64,000 bases of DNA from NCBI RefSeq assembly GCF_002575655.3, contig NC_053035.3, positions 500,432,601 through 500,496,600 on the forward strand, read 5' to 3'. The notes under the pieces are model-generated. The model saw nothing but the letters and a program-made list of their open reading frames with translations. It was not told the origin of the DNA and ran no database searches. Source of the DNA: Aegilops tauschii subsp. strangulata. Its lineage: Eukaryota; Streptophyta; Magnoliopsida; Poales; Poaceae. Shown piece after piece: positions 21,764-32,843 of the stretch (positions within the stretch are counted from its first letter, which is position 1; each line of letters opens with the position of its first letter). The position numbers and the translations under genes were made by a program.

Positions 21764-24700
21764 TGTGACGCCCCCGATTTGACCGTACACTAATCATGCA
21801 CGCAAATGTGTACGACCAAGATCAGGGACTCACGGGAAGATATCACAACACAACTCTAAAACATAAATAAGTCATACAAGCATTATAATACAAGCCAGGG
21901 GCCTCGAGGGCTCGAATACAAGTGCTCGATCATAGACGAGTCAGCGGAAGCAACAATATCTGAGTACAGACATAAGTTAAACAAGTTTTGCCTTAAGAAG
22001 GCTAGCACAAAAGTAGCAACGATCGAAGAGGCAAGGCCTCCTGCCTGGGACCTCCTAACTACTCCTGGTCGTCGTCAGCGGCCTGCACGTAGTAGGAGGC
22101 ACCTCCAGTGTCGTAGGTGTCGTCGTCGACGGTGGCGTCTGGCTCCTGAACTCCAACATCTGATTGCGACAATCCGGTATAGAAAGGGGAAAAGAGGGAG
22201 AAAAGCAACCGTGAGTACTCATCCAAAGCACTCGCAAGCAAGGAGCTACACTACATATGCATGGGTATATGTGTAAAGAGGCATATCAGTGGACTGAACT
22301 GCAGAATGCCGGAATAAGAGGGGGATAGCTAGTCCTGTCGAAGACTACGCTTCTGGACATCTCCATCTTGCAGCATAAAGAAGAGAATAGAGTGAAGTCC
22401 TCCAAGTAGCATCGCATAGCATAATCCTACCCGGCAATCCCCTCCTCGTCGCCCTGTTAGAGAGCGATCACCGGGTTGTATCTGGCACTTGGAAGGGTGT
22501 ATTTTATTCAGTATCCAGTTCTAGTTGTCATAAGCTCAAGGTACAACTCCGGGTCGTCCTTTTACCGAGGGACACGGCTATTCGAATAGATAAACTTCCC
22601 TGCAGGGGTGCACCACATAACCCAACACGCTCGATCCCATTTGGCCGGACACACTTTTCTGGGTCATGCCCGGCCTCGTAAGATCAACACGTCGCAGCCC
22701 CACCTAGGCTCAACAGAGAGGCCAGCACGCCGGTCTAAACCTATGCGCGCAGGGGTCTGGGCCCATCGCCCTATGCACACCTGCACGTTGCGAACGCGGC
22801 CGCGAGCAGACCTAGCAACCCACACGATCACGGCGGTTACGTCAAAGCGGTCCAACACGGCGCGCGCCACTCAGTCGCTGACGTCAAAAGAGCTTCGGCT
22901 GATACCACGACGTCGGGATACCCATAACTACTCCCACGTAGATGGTTAGTGCGTATAGACCAATTGGCCAGACTCAGATCAAATACCAAGATCTCGTTAA
23001 GCGTGTTAAGTATCCGCGAACGCCGACCAGGGCCAGGCCCACCTCTCACCTAGGCGGTCTCAACCTGCCCTGTCGCTCCGCCACAAAGATCCACTTGCGG
23101 GTACTCCTACGAGCCGACCCGACTTTAGTCATCACATGTGTCATGTATATAGTATATAAGTATATACCCGCGATCACCGCCCAGGTGATCACGGCCCGAT
23201 AGTGTAGCACAGCATACGGACAAGAATGTAGGGCCACTGATGGAAATCTAGCATCCTAGACTAAGCAGATAGGATTGCAGGTAAAGGTAACAACAATAGT
23301 TAGCAAGGATAGGCTATGCATCAGAATAGGATATCGAAAGTAGTAACATGCTACACTACTCTAATGCAAGTAGTAGAGAGTAGAGTAGGCGATATCTGGT
23401 GATCAAGGGGGGGGGGCTTGCCTGGTTGCTCTGGCAAGTAGGAGGGGTCGTCGACTCCGTAGTCGAACTGGGCAGCAGCAGTGTCGGTCTCGTAGTCTAC
23501 CGGAGAGAAGAGGGGGAAGAAACAGTAAATACAATGCAAACATAAGCATGACGATGCGTGACATGACAGTGAGCGGTGCTAGGGGCGTCCTAACGCGACA
23601 GTAGGTGGTACCGGTGAAGGGGGGGAACATCCGGGAGGTATCCCCGATGTTTCGCGTTTTCGGACAGACGGACCGGAGGGGGAAAGTTGCTAGTTCGATA
23701 GGTTAGGGAGGTGTGGTGGATGAACGGACTACGTATTCGGATTCGTCTCGTCGTTCTGAGCAACTTTCATATAGAAAACATTTTCATCCGAGTTACGGTT
23801 TAAAAGATATGAATTTTCAAAGTTTATTTGAATTTCTGGAATTATTTAATTAACAGAAAAAGGGATATGACGTCAGCATGACGTAGGAGTGACGTCAGCG
23901 GTCAACAGTCCGGGTTGACTGGTCAAACTGACAAGGGGGACCCACCTGTCATAGACAGTGGGTTAACAAAAGATTAAACTAATTAGTTTTTAGTTAATTA
24001 ACTACTGGGCCCACCTGTCAGTGAGAGATTATTTAAACTAATTAATTTTATTTATAAAACATTTTCTTTTTTAATTTTTGCGGCGGGGCCCGCATGTCAG
24101 TGACTGGGCCTGCCTAGTCAGCAGTTGACTGGGTCAACCCAGTCAACTGGGCCCGTGGGGGCCACTGGCAGTGACCCAGGGGTGGCCCCAGGTGTGCCAC
24201 GTCGGCGGCCGGCGCCGGAGTAACGCCGGCGACCGAAAACACGGCGGAGGCGCTCGGGACCTCGCCGGAATCCACGTACAGGGCACCGTTCAGGGAGTTT
24301 TTGGTCGCGTTCGAAAGCTACGGCTGCGCCGCGTCCAACGGTGGTGGTTGTGGCGGCAGGGGTGACCGGAATCGAGCGCGGCGAGCTCATCGGCGGACGA
24401 CCGGAGTCGGACGCCAGAGGAAAGGGCGACGCAGCATGCTAGCGAGCGAACGGAGAGGCTAGGTGGGACGTGCGTTAGGAGGCGAATGCAACGGGCGCTG
24501 GCCCGTGACCATTTGGTCACCGGAGGTACGCCGGCGACGAGCGCAGGCGGCAGCGTGTTCGGGCGCTCAACGGAGGCTATGCTAGGAGGCACGGGGAGGC
24601 ACGGGCGCGGGCTCGTTGGGCTCCTGGGAGCTCCAGGAGTTTGACTACGAGCTCGGACGCGAGCTCAGGCCACGGTAGCCACGGCGGCGAGGTGATATGC

Positions 24701-25660
24701 GGCGGCGAGCTCAAAGCAACGGCGACGAGCTAGCTAGGGAGGCTCACGCAGTGCGAGGAGGAGAATGGAGGGAGGGAGGAGCTCACCGAGCGGCTACGTA
24801 AAGCCTGCGACAGCTTAGGAGCGCAGAGGTGGCCGGAGACGACGGCGGTCACCGACGCCCGAGGCGGAAGGGGGCGGCTCGATCCGCTGCCTGCGGTGCT
24901 CCCCGGCTTGCGTTCGTGGACGGGGACGAGGAAGCCGACGACGGCGGAGCTGCTGGACAGGTTGGTGAGGCGAGGCGAGGTTGGTTGCCGCGGTTGCGAC
25001 GGCGGACGGCGACGGAGGCGCTCAGGATGATGGGGGGGGGGAGCACGGAGCGGCGCGAAGGAGAGTGGATGAGGGAGGCGCAGGGGCCAAGAGTGAGCGG
25101 GGTGAGTGGGAGAGAGGCCCGAGGGAGCGGGGCCGCTGGCGCCCTTATCCTCTCGCGGGGTTCACCGCCGGCGAGGGGGTTCGGCGGCGACGCTCCCCTG
25201 TTCCGACCCGGTCGGGGGAACAGGAAGGTGACGCGGGGGAGGTGGGCTGGGCCGGGGCGCGGGGCGCGGGTGGCGGCCCAGCTTGGGCCGGGGGGGGGGG
25301 GGGTTTGGGCCGCGGGTCCAGTGGGGGGGGGGGGAGGCCTGCTCTTTTTTTTCTTTTGACTGTTTTGTTTTCTGTTTTCTCTTATTTGTTTATTTCCCTT
25401 TTTTGTTTTATTTCATTTAAAAGTATTTAGACATTTTATAAAAATGTGATTTCTCCACCATAATTACCAGTGTATTATTTAGAACCCACTGAACATTTTT
25501 GTTTGAATTTTTGAAAACTTTTATTTTTCACTTTAATTATATTTGAAGTTTGAACTAGGAGTTAGAAAGGAAGGTGATTCAAATGTGATCAAGCCCTGTT
25601 TAGCAACATGATTAGCTTAATCACAGGGAGTTACTGTAGCATGATTCCCAGGGTGTTACA
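21764..25660 (-). repeat. 3' LTR of the chromovirus
   Basis: On the minus strand it starts TGTAACACCCTGGGAATC at 25660 and ends GGGGGCGTCACA at 21764. It contains a very GC-rich section (24100-25330) with long G tracts at 25290-25303 and 25322-25335, a TGACGTCA cluster (23868-23900), and the TATTCGAATAGCC block (about 22570-22610) shared with LARD LTRs. Proline/glycine/arginine-rich frames here are compositional. Confidence 0.92.
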
Positions 25661-25675
25661 AATCTCCTCCACTAC
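25661..25675 (-). other. Chromovirus polypurine tract
   Basis: On the minus strand GTAGTGGAGGAGATT abuts the 3' LTR start. It is preceded by TCTCGGGACGAGATTTCTT, a stretch also present before the LARD-2 3' LTR. Confidence 0.75.
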
Positions 25676-25695
25676 AAGAAATCTCGTCCCGAGAT

Positions 25696-28600
25696 TTAGG
25701 AGGTAGAAGGAAACAATGCGGGGTATTCTTCGCGCAGACGATCCTCTCGTTCCCAAGTGGCCTCATCTTCAGAATGGTGCGACCACTGGACTTTGAGAAA
25801 CTTGATCGCCTTCTGACGTGTGCGGCGTTCAGCTTGGTCGAGAATGCGGACCGGATGCTCCTTATAGGAGAGGTCTTGCTGCAATTCGAGCACTTCGTGA
25901 TCCACCGCTCGGATTGGATCCTTGAAGCAACGGCGGAGCTGTGACACATGGAACACATCATGAACCTGAGAAAGGTTCGGCGGTAGTTCCAGTTGGTATG
26001 CCACTTTTCCACGCCTTTTGAGAATAGTGAATGGGCCAATATAGCGAGGAGCTAGTTTGCCCTTGATCCCGAAGCGGTGAGCACCCTTCATAGGTGTGAC
26101 TCGAAGATAAGCCTTTTCGCCAGGTTGATAGACCATGTCTTTATGATGACGGTCATACTGACTCTTCTGACGTGACTGAGCAGTCTTGAGATTCTCGCGA
26201 ATAATGCGGACTTGTTCTTCGGCATCTTGGATAATATCCGGACCGAAGAGTGGACGTTCCCCAGTTTCTGACCAGTTCAGAGGGGTTCGGCACTTTCGTC
26301 CATATAACACCTCGAAGGGGGCCATCTTCAGACTAGCTTGATAGCTATTATTATAAGAGAACTCAGCATACGGGAGAGATTCCTCCCATTTCTTGCCGAA
26401 GGAAATAACGCAAGCTCGAAGCATGTCTTCGAGGATTTGATTGACGCGTTCAACTTGTCCTTGCGATTGAGGATGAAACGCAGTACTGAATGACAGATGA
26501 GTTCCCATTGCTTCTTGGAAACTTGCCCAGAATCTTGAAGTGAATAAGCTACCACGGTCTGAGCTGATAACCAATGGAATACCGTGGAGTGAAACAATCC
26601 TGGACATATAGAGCGTTGCCAACTGGCTAGCAGTGATCGTTTCTTTGACCGCCAGAAAATGTGCAACTTTGGAAAGCCGGTCAATGACGACAAGAATAGC
26701 ATCATTACCTTTCTGCGATTTGGGAAATCCAGTGACGAAGTCCATCTCAACATGGTCCCATTTCCATTCAGGAATAGAGATAGGTTGCAGAGTTCCAGCA
26801 GGCCTTTGATGTTCTGCTTTGATACGTCGGCAAACGTCACACTCAGCAACATAACGAGCAATGTCTTGCTTCATATTAGTCCACCAGAATCTCTGACGGA
26901 TATCTTGATACATCTTTGTACTACCAGGATGGATACACAGAGGCGTATCATGAGCTTCTTTCATAACTTCCTGTGTCATATCCAGGTTTTTCTCTGCACA
27001 TGGCACCACTAGGCGGCCCTTGAAGTATAGGGTGCCATCTTCAGAAATGGTGAAGAATGAGGGCTTTCCTTCTGCGAGGTAGCGCTTAATCTTGTCGGCT
27101 TCAGAGTCATACCTCTGTAGCCTTTTGATGCTGTCCTCGAGATCTGGTTTAGCAACTAGGGTATTGAGGGAACCCTGGGCAACAACGTGGAGGTTCATCT
27201 TGCGAAACTCCTTAGGAGGGGGAGCGAGTGCACCCGGAGGAACAATATGGAGGTTCAGCTTCCTAAATTCTTCAACAAGCGAGGGCTGAACTTTATGAAC
27301 CTGGAGGTGGTTGCAGTAAGACTTGCGGCTCAAGGCATCAGCCATTACATTAGCCTTGCCTGGAGTATAGGAAATACCCAAGTCAAAGTCTGCAACGAGC
27401 TCCATCCATCTCTGTTGACGGAGGTTCAGATCTGGCTGAGTAAACAGATACTTCAGACTTTGGTGGTCAGTGAAGATCTCGCAACGATTACCGAGAAGGT
27501 AATGTCGCCACTGCTTCAGCGCATGAATGACAGCAGCAAGTTCGAGGTCGTGAACTGGGTAGTTCTCTTCGTGAGGGCGCAATTGTCGAGAGGCATAAGC
27601 AACCACTTTGCGGTCTTGCATTAGGACACAGCCTAATCCTTGACGGGAAGCGTCGCAGTAAATGACAAAGTCCTTCTTAGTATCAGGTGGAGCTAGAACT
27701 GGAGCAGAAGTCAACTTGTCTTTGAGTGCTTGGAAACTTTCCTGACATTTGTCTGTCCATTGGAACTTGACGCCCTTATGCAACAGGTTAGTCAGAGGCC
27801 TGGTGATCTTAGAGAAGTTCTCGACGAATCGACGGCAATAGCTGGCGAGACTGAGAAAACTTCTGACTTGCTTAACGTTCTTGGGAGGAGTCCAATCAAG
27901 AATAGCCTGAACTCGCTCGGGGTTGACGGCAATACCATCCTTAGAGATGACATGCCCAAGATAGGTTACTTCGGGTAGCCAGAATTCACATTTAGAGAAC
28001 TTGGCATATAGTTGATGTTCTCGTAGCTTTTCCAGCACAAGACGAAGATGTTCAGCATGTTCTTCTTCGTTCTTGGAAAATATCAGGATATCATCCAGAT
28101 AAACCACGACGAACTTGTCGAGGTAATCCATGAATATGTAGTTCATCAGACGAGAGAAGGTGGCTGGAGCATTGGTTAAACCGAAAGACATGACGGTGTA
28201 CTCGTATGAACCATAGCGGGTCACGAAGGCGGTCTTTGGGATATCCTCTTCGCGAACACGGATCTGGTGGTAGCCCAACCTCAAGTCGAGCTTAGAGAAC
28301 ACTGACGAACCCGCCAGTTGATCATACAGATCATTGATCCGAGGAAGAGGGTATTTATTCTGAATGGTAGCTTGGTTTATAGGATGGTAGTCTTGAACTA
28401 ACCGGTTTGTCCCGTCCTTCTTCTTGACAAAGAGAGAAGGTGCTCCCCAAGGAGAGCAACTTGGACGAATGAATCCTTTGCGAAGAGACTTTTCGATTTC
28501 CTCCTTAAGCTCAAGGAGTTCATGCGGCGGCATCTTGTAGGGTCGCTTGGCTATAGGAGTGGTGCCTGGTTTCAAGTCGATGATGAATTCGACAGCTCTA

Positions 28601-30174
28601 GCAGGGGGAATCCCTGGAAGTTCTTCAGGGAAGACGTCGAGGAATTCACGCACGACGGGAATGTTTTCAATGCCCTCGAGTGGTGCAGCGTTCAATGCAT
28701 TCAATGCATAGAGCCTTGCCTCGGCATTTTGCACCAGATGGGCTTGGTAAGTAACTATCTCATCCGAAGGGTGTAGCAGATGGACGGTCTTAGTGGTGCA
28801 AACGATTGAAGCAGTATGCGCTGTTAACCAATTCATTCCCAGAATGAGATCAATGCTACAGGACTTCAGTACGATGGGAGAGACAAGAAATTCCAGTCCT
28901 TCAATTTCAACAGTAACATCGCGACTAACCATAGAGGTTTGACATTGGCCCGCAGGGGTGTGTACCACTAGCGGAGTGTTTATCTCTTCGTAATGAATGC
29001 CATGCAGGAATGCAAATTCTGCTGATATGAATGAATGGGATGCTCCTGTATCAAATAAAACGGATGCTGGTACTGAATTTACGAGGAGTGTACCCATCAC
29101 AGTAGCAGGCTGGTCTTGAGCTTCGCTGAGATCAACGTGGTTGGCATGAGCACGACCTTGAGACTTAGCATTGTTGTTGCGGGGCTGGTTGTTACCACGG
29201 CCAGCTGCTGGAAGGGCCAGTTGATTCTGATTCTGATAGCAGTTCCTGGCAAAGTGACCCGGTTGACCACACTTGAAGCACAGACCATTATCGGGAGTGG
29301 GAACAGGAGCCCCAGGTGGGGGAGCTGGTAGCTTTGACTGCTTAGATGGTGGAGGAGGCAGACGCGGTGCAGCATAAGATTTCCTGGGAGCAGGTGCATT
29401 TGGACGATACATGCTGTTCGGGATCCATATCTTACGCTTCTGTGAGGGCGAGCCCGAAGATGAGCCCGTGTCACGGTTGCGCCTCTGAGAGCTCTGGTAT
29501 TCCTGCAGACCAGTCTCGACATTGATGGCCTTGTTCACCAAGGTGGCGAAATCAGCAAAGTCATGCACTAGAAGTGCGAGCTTGATGTCAGCTTGAAGGC
29601 CATCACGGAACTTCTCCTGTCTGCGTGCATCAGTTGCAATGTCTTCTTCAGCATAGCGGTACAAGTCCAGAAACTCCCGCTGATAAGCTTCGACAGTTTT
29701 GTTGCCTTGGGTGAGGTTGCGGAACTCACGCTTCTTCCGGTCCATGACTCCCTGAGGAATGAAGCGGGCACGGAAAGCAGCTTGGAAGTCTGGCCAGGTG
29801 ATGATTGTTCCAGCTGGCAGAGTACGCCTGTGGCTGTCCCACCATTGAGCTGTGGGTCCCTTCAAGAAGAAGGAAGCAAAATTGACATAGCTGGCAGGGG
29901 CTACATCAGCAGACTCCATCTCATAGGTGATGTCACGGAGCCAGTCATCAGCATCCAGAGGCTGAGTTTAGCTGCGGTAGATGGTTGGGTTGAGGCGTAT
30001 GAAATCTTGAAGAGTCACTTGAGCTGGCTGTTGGTTCATATTGGGGCGAGGAAACTGAGCCATCATATTTTCCATGAATTGGCGGTTCAGTTCAAACTGT
30101 TGGATCATACCCGCCATGTACTCAGGTGGTGGTGGGGCATTGCCACCACTTCCACGACCACCTGGTCTAACCAT
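25696..30174 (-). CDS. gag-pol: Chromovirus gag-pol polyprotein, one in-frame stop
   Basis: A single frame of 1492 codons from the ATG at 30174 ([11 protein letters not shown]) to 25696, interrupted only by a TAA at 29970-29968 (codon 69); downstream Met at 29919 keeps 1407 codons open. Numbering from 30174: Gag capsid about 90-235, CCHC knuckle 299-312 ([14 protein letters not shown]), protease [10 protein letters not shown] about 372-381, RT about 550-760 with YLDD at 692-695, RNase H about 830-950 with TDHQS, integrase with an H-H-C-C zinc domain and catalytic D1145, D1206 and E1242 (35 residues between the last two), and a C-terminal chromodomain-like segment (about 1425-1480). Catalytic motifs are intact. 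A tandem EFRKxNLHxV duplication lies between RNase H and integrase. The stop would block Gag unless read through or internally started. Confidence 0.92.
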
Positions 30175-30412
30175 CCTGCTAATATATAACAGGGGTGGTT
30201 CAGCATTGAGAAATAATTGCAAAGACAAGAATCGTTCATGATGAAACATGCATAATGAAAGGAGCACGATAGCTACTGCATAGTAGTCGGCATAACTTAC
30301 AAAAGGGGTCATGCATAGAGTTCAGTACATAGAGTTCAGTACATGGACTAAAACATCATAGGCGGCACACAGGCTCGCGACGACTGAAACTAATACTACC
30401 ATCAAGCCTACA

Positions 30413-31201
30413 TCAGTCCCAAGAGGTACTGTGGAGGTAATCGTAGCCCAACAGCTGGTAGTGAGGCAACGGATAGCCCTCGACGTCAGCAGACTGGGGG
30501 CCGCGGATACTCAAGTGTAGAGCCCGACGCTCAGGTGGCAGAAGAGAACCAAGTGCGGGAGAGTAGCCTCCCACCTCTGGCCAACCGACACCGTGGGGCA
30601 TCACGGTCCTGGCTGGGTAGATCGCAGTACGCGGTACCTGTCCAGACCGGACAAAGGGGTGCAGTAGCGTCAGAGCACGGTAAAGGTGCTGACGGGTGGT
30701 GTACATCTCGTGGCGAAGAGCTCGGTTAGCTCGATCCAGCCCATCAGCATGCAGAACCAGGTGCTGATGGTAGAAGGGCTCCCGGGTGACAGTGGAGTAG
30801 GCAGCAGTATAGTATCCCTCTGCACCAACATCAGAGGCGATAGCAATGTGCCTGAAAGGGGAGGTGTCCAACTCCCGATACTCTCCACGAAGACGTGTCA
30901 GAGCAGCATAGGCTGCATCGTGGACAGCCATATCGATGGTCACACCAACACCATGTGCGGTGTGCAGCACAGTAGTGGAGTCGTACTCCCGAGAGTAGAG
31001 GTGGACGATGGCACGGTATTGCTCCTGGTTAAAGTCCTGGTACTCCTCGTAGACGGTGTACTCAGGGTGCCAGCGATAACCCAGATAGGTCATCATCTCA
31101 GCTAGCACCGCAGGTGATCCCGAGGCACCAATGGCCGTCGTGTGGCGCACGACCTGCCTCGTGGGTTCCATCTGAAAGCCAAGACGTTTCAAAGGAGTCA
31201 A
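30413..31201 (-). CDS. Additional ORF upstream of gag; possible dsRNA-binding-like domain
   Basis: An uninterrupted 262-codon frame between PBS and gag, same strand. It has no similarity to Gag or Pol. Residues about 29-105 (31117-30883) follow the order of a double-stranded RNA-binding motif: an N-terminal helix-like VLAEMMTYLGYR, PEYTVYEE as in the first strand of that fold, YRAIVHLY, then GVGVT and a helix HDAAYAALTRLR. The lysines normally starting the second helix are missing, so binding is uncertain. The rest has HLYRALTLLHPFV and AIYPARTVMPHGVGWPEVGG stretches of unknown role. No signal peptide or membrane segment is seen. The first Met is a choice; MEPTRQ at residue 11 is an alternative start. 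Intactness beside a recently inserted element suggests it is a real product, not noise. Confidence 0.7.
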   Translation of the reverse strand: MTPLKRLGFQMEPTRQVVRHTTAIGASGSPAVLAEMMTYLGYRWHPEYTVYEEYQDFNQEQYRAIVHLYSREYDSTTVLHTAHGVGVTIDMAVHDAAYAALTRLRGEYRELDTSPFRHIAIASDVGAEGYYTAAYSTVTREPFYHQHLVLHADGLDRANRALRHEMYTTRQHLYRALTLLHPFVRSGQVPRTAIYPARTVMPHGVGWPEVGGYSPALGSLLPPERRALHLSIRGPQSADVEGYPLPHYQLLGYDYLHSTSWD

Positions 31202-31490
31202 ATGACAGTGTGTGAGTTGTTCAAAATACTATTCTGAGAAACAACTATGGCTTATCCATCTTTGGGGTGAACGCGGTCACGGGATCCTAGTGTTAGAGTT
31301 AGTAAATTCGTTTAACCCGAGTAGAAGAGAGTTCAGAGTCCCAGAGTAAAGGTCGAGGAGTAAAAGATCCTAGTCCACCCAATGGCGACGTGGGCCCGTA
31401 AGACACACAGCCATGTTAGTAAAAGTTTTTGTAATGTCTAGACTCGACTTCGGCCAAGGAGTGTGGAAGGGGGTTTCCTACAGGCAGTCG

Positions 31491-31502
31491 GCTCTGATAC
31501 CA
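31491..31502 (-). other. Chromovirus primer-binding site (tRNA-iMet)
   Basis: TGGTATCAGAGC on the minus strand, three bases after the 5' LTR end (31506). Confidence 0.92.
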
Positions 31503-31505
31503 ACT

Positions 31506-32843
31506 TGTGACGCCCCCGATTTGACCGTACACTAATCATGCACGCAAATGTGTACGACCAAGATCAGGGACTCACGGGAAGATATCACAACACAACTCTA
31601 AAACATAAATAAGTCATACAAGCATTATAATACAAGCCAGGGGCCTCGAGGGCTCGAATACAAGTGCTCGATCATAGACGAGTCAGCGGAAGCAACAATA
31701 TCTGAGTACAGACATAAGTTAAACAAGTTTTGCCTTAAGAAGGCTAGCACAAAAGTAGCAACGATCGAAGAGGCAAGGCCTCCTGCCTGGGACCTCCTAA
31801 CTACTCCTGGTCGTCGTCAGCGGCCTGCACGTAGTAGGAGGCACCTCCAGTGTCGTAGGTGTCGTCGTCGACGGTGGCGTCTGGCTCCTGAACTCCAACA
31901 TCTGATTGCGACAATCCGGTATAGAAAGGGGAAAAGAGGGAGAAAAGCAACCGTGAGTACTCATCCAAAGCACTCGCAAGCAAGGAGCTACACTACATAT
32001 GCATGGGTATATGTGTAAAGAGGCATATCAGTGGACTGAACTGCAGAATGCCGGAATAAGAGGGGGATAGCTAGTCCTGTCGAAGACTACGCTTCTGGAC
32101 ATCTCCATCTTGCAGCATAAAGAAGAGAATAGAGTGAAGTCCTCCAAGTAGCATCGCATAGCATAATCCTACCCGGCAATCCCCTCCTCGTCGCCCTGTT
32201 AGAGAGCGATCACCGGGTTGTATCTGGCACTTGGAAGGGTGTATTTTATTCAGTATCCAGTTCTAGTTGTCATAAGCTCAAGGTACAACTCCGGGTCGTC
32301 CTTTTACCGAGGGACACGGCTATTCGAATAGATAAACTTCCCTGCAGGGGTGCACCACATAACCCAACACGTTCGATCCCATTTGGCCGGACACACTTTT
32401 CTGGGTCATGCCCGGCCTCGTAAGATCAACACGTCGCAGCCCCACCTAGGCTCAACAGAGAGGCCAGCACGCCGGTCTAAACCTATGCGCGCAGGGGTCT
32501 GGGCCCATCGCCCTATGCACACCTGCACGTTGCGAACGCGGCCGCGAGCAGACCTAGCAACCCACACGATCACGGCGGTTACGTCAAAGCGGTCCAACAC
32601 GGCGCGCGCCACTCAGTCGCTGACGTCAAAAGAGCTTCGGCTGATACCACGACGTCGGGATACCCATAACTACTCCCACGTAGATGGTTAGTGCGTATAG
32701 ACCAATTGGCCAGACTCAGATCAAATACCAAGATCTCGTTAAGCGTGTTAAGTATCCGCGAACGCCGACCAGGGCCAGGCCCACCTCTCACCTAGGCGGT
32801 CTCAACCTGCCCTGTCGCTCCGCCACAAAGATCCACTTGCGGG
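31506..32843 (-). repeat. Truncated 5' LTR of the chromovirus
   Basis: The last 1338 bases of the LTR in element sense. They align without gaps to 21764-23101 with one difference seen (C at 22633, T at the matching 32375 position). The U3 part and promoter are missing: sequence switches in a G run to element B's LTR at 32844. The copy is probably transcriptionally dead from this end. Confidence 0.92.

Larger units (their letters stand above)
21764..32843 (-). mobile_element. Tekay/Del-type chromovirus (Ty3/Gypsy), 5' LTR truncated
   Basis: On the minus strand: truncated 5' LTR 32843-31506, tRNA-iMet PBS 31502-31491, additional ORF 31201-30413, gag-pol 30174-25696, polypurine tract 25675-25661, full 3' LTR 25660-21764 (3897 bp). 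The LTR parts that can be compared (1338 bp) differ at one site by my reading, so the insertion is recent. A C-terminal chromodomain-like segment places it among chromoviruses. The insertion is in LARD-1; the left flank is CATCC (21759-21763), and the right TSD copy was deleted. Confidence 0.9.

Noticed and set aside
22608..22949. 113-codon frame, present again at 32350-32691
   Set aside because: Both copies are the same segment of the chromovirus LTR; identity reflects LTR identity, not a gene family.
24118..25430. Gly/Arg-rich frames up to 176 codons
   Set aside because: GC-rich chromovirus LTR, with homopolymer G runs creating frames; not coding.
26328..29522. Other frames of 60-177 codons within the chromovirus gag-pol
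   Set aside because: They are shadows of the 1492-codon frame, which carries all the recognisable domains.
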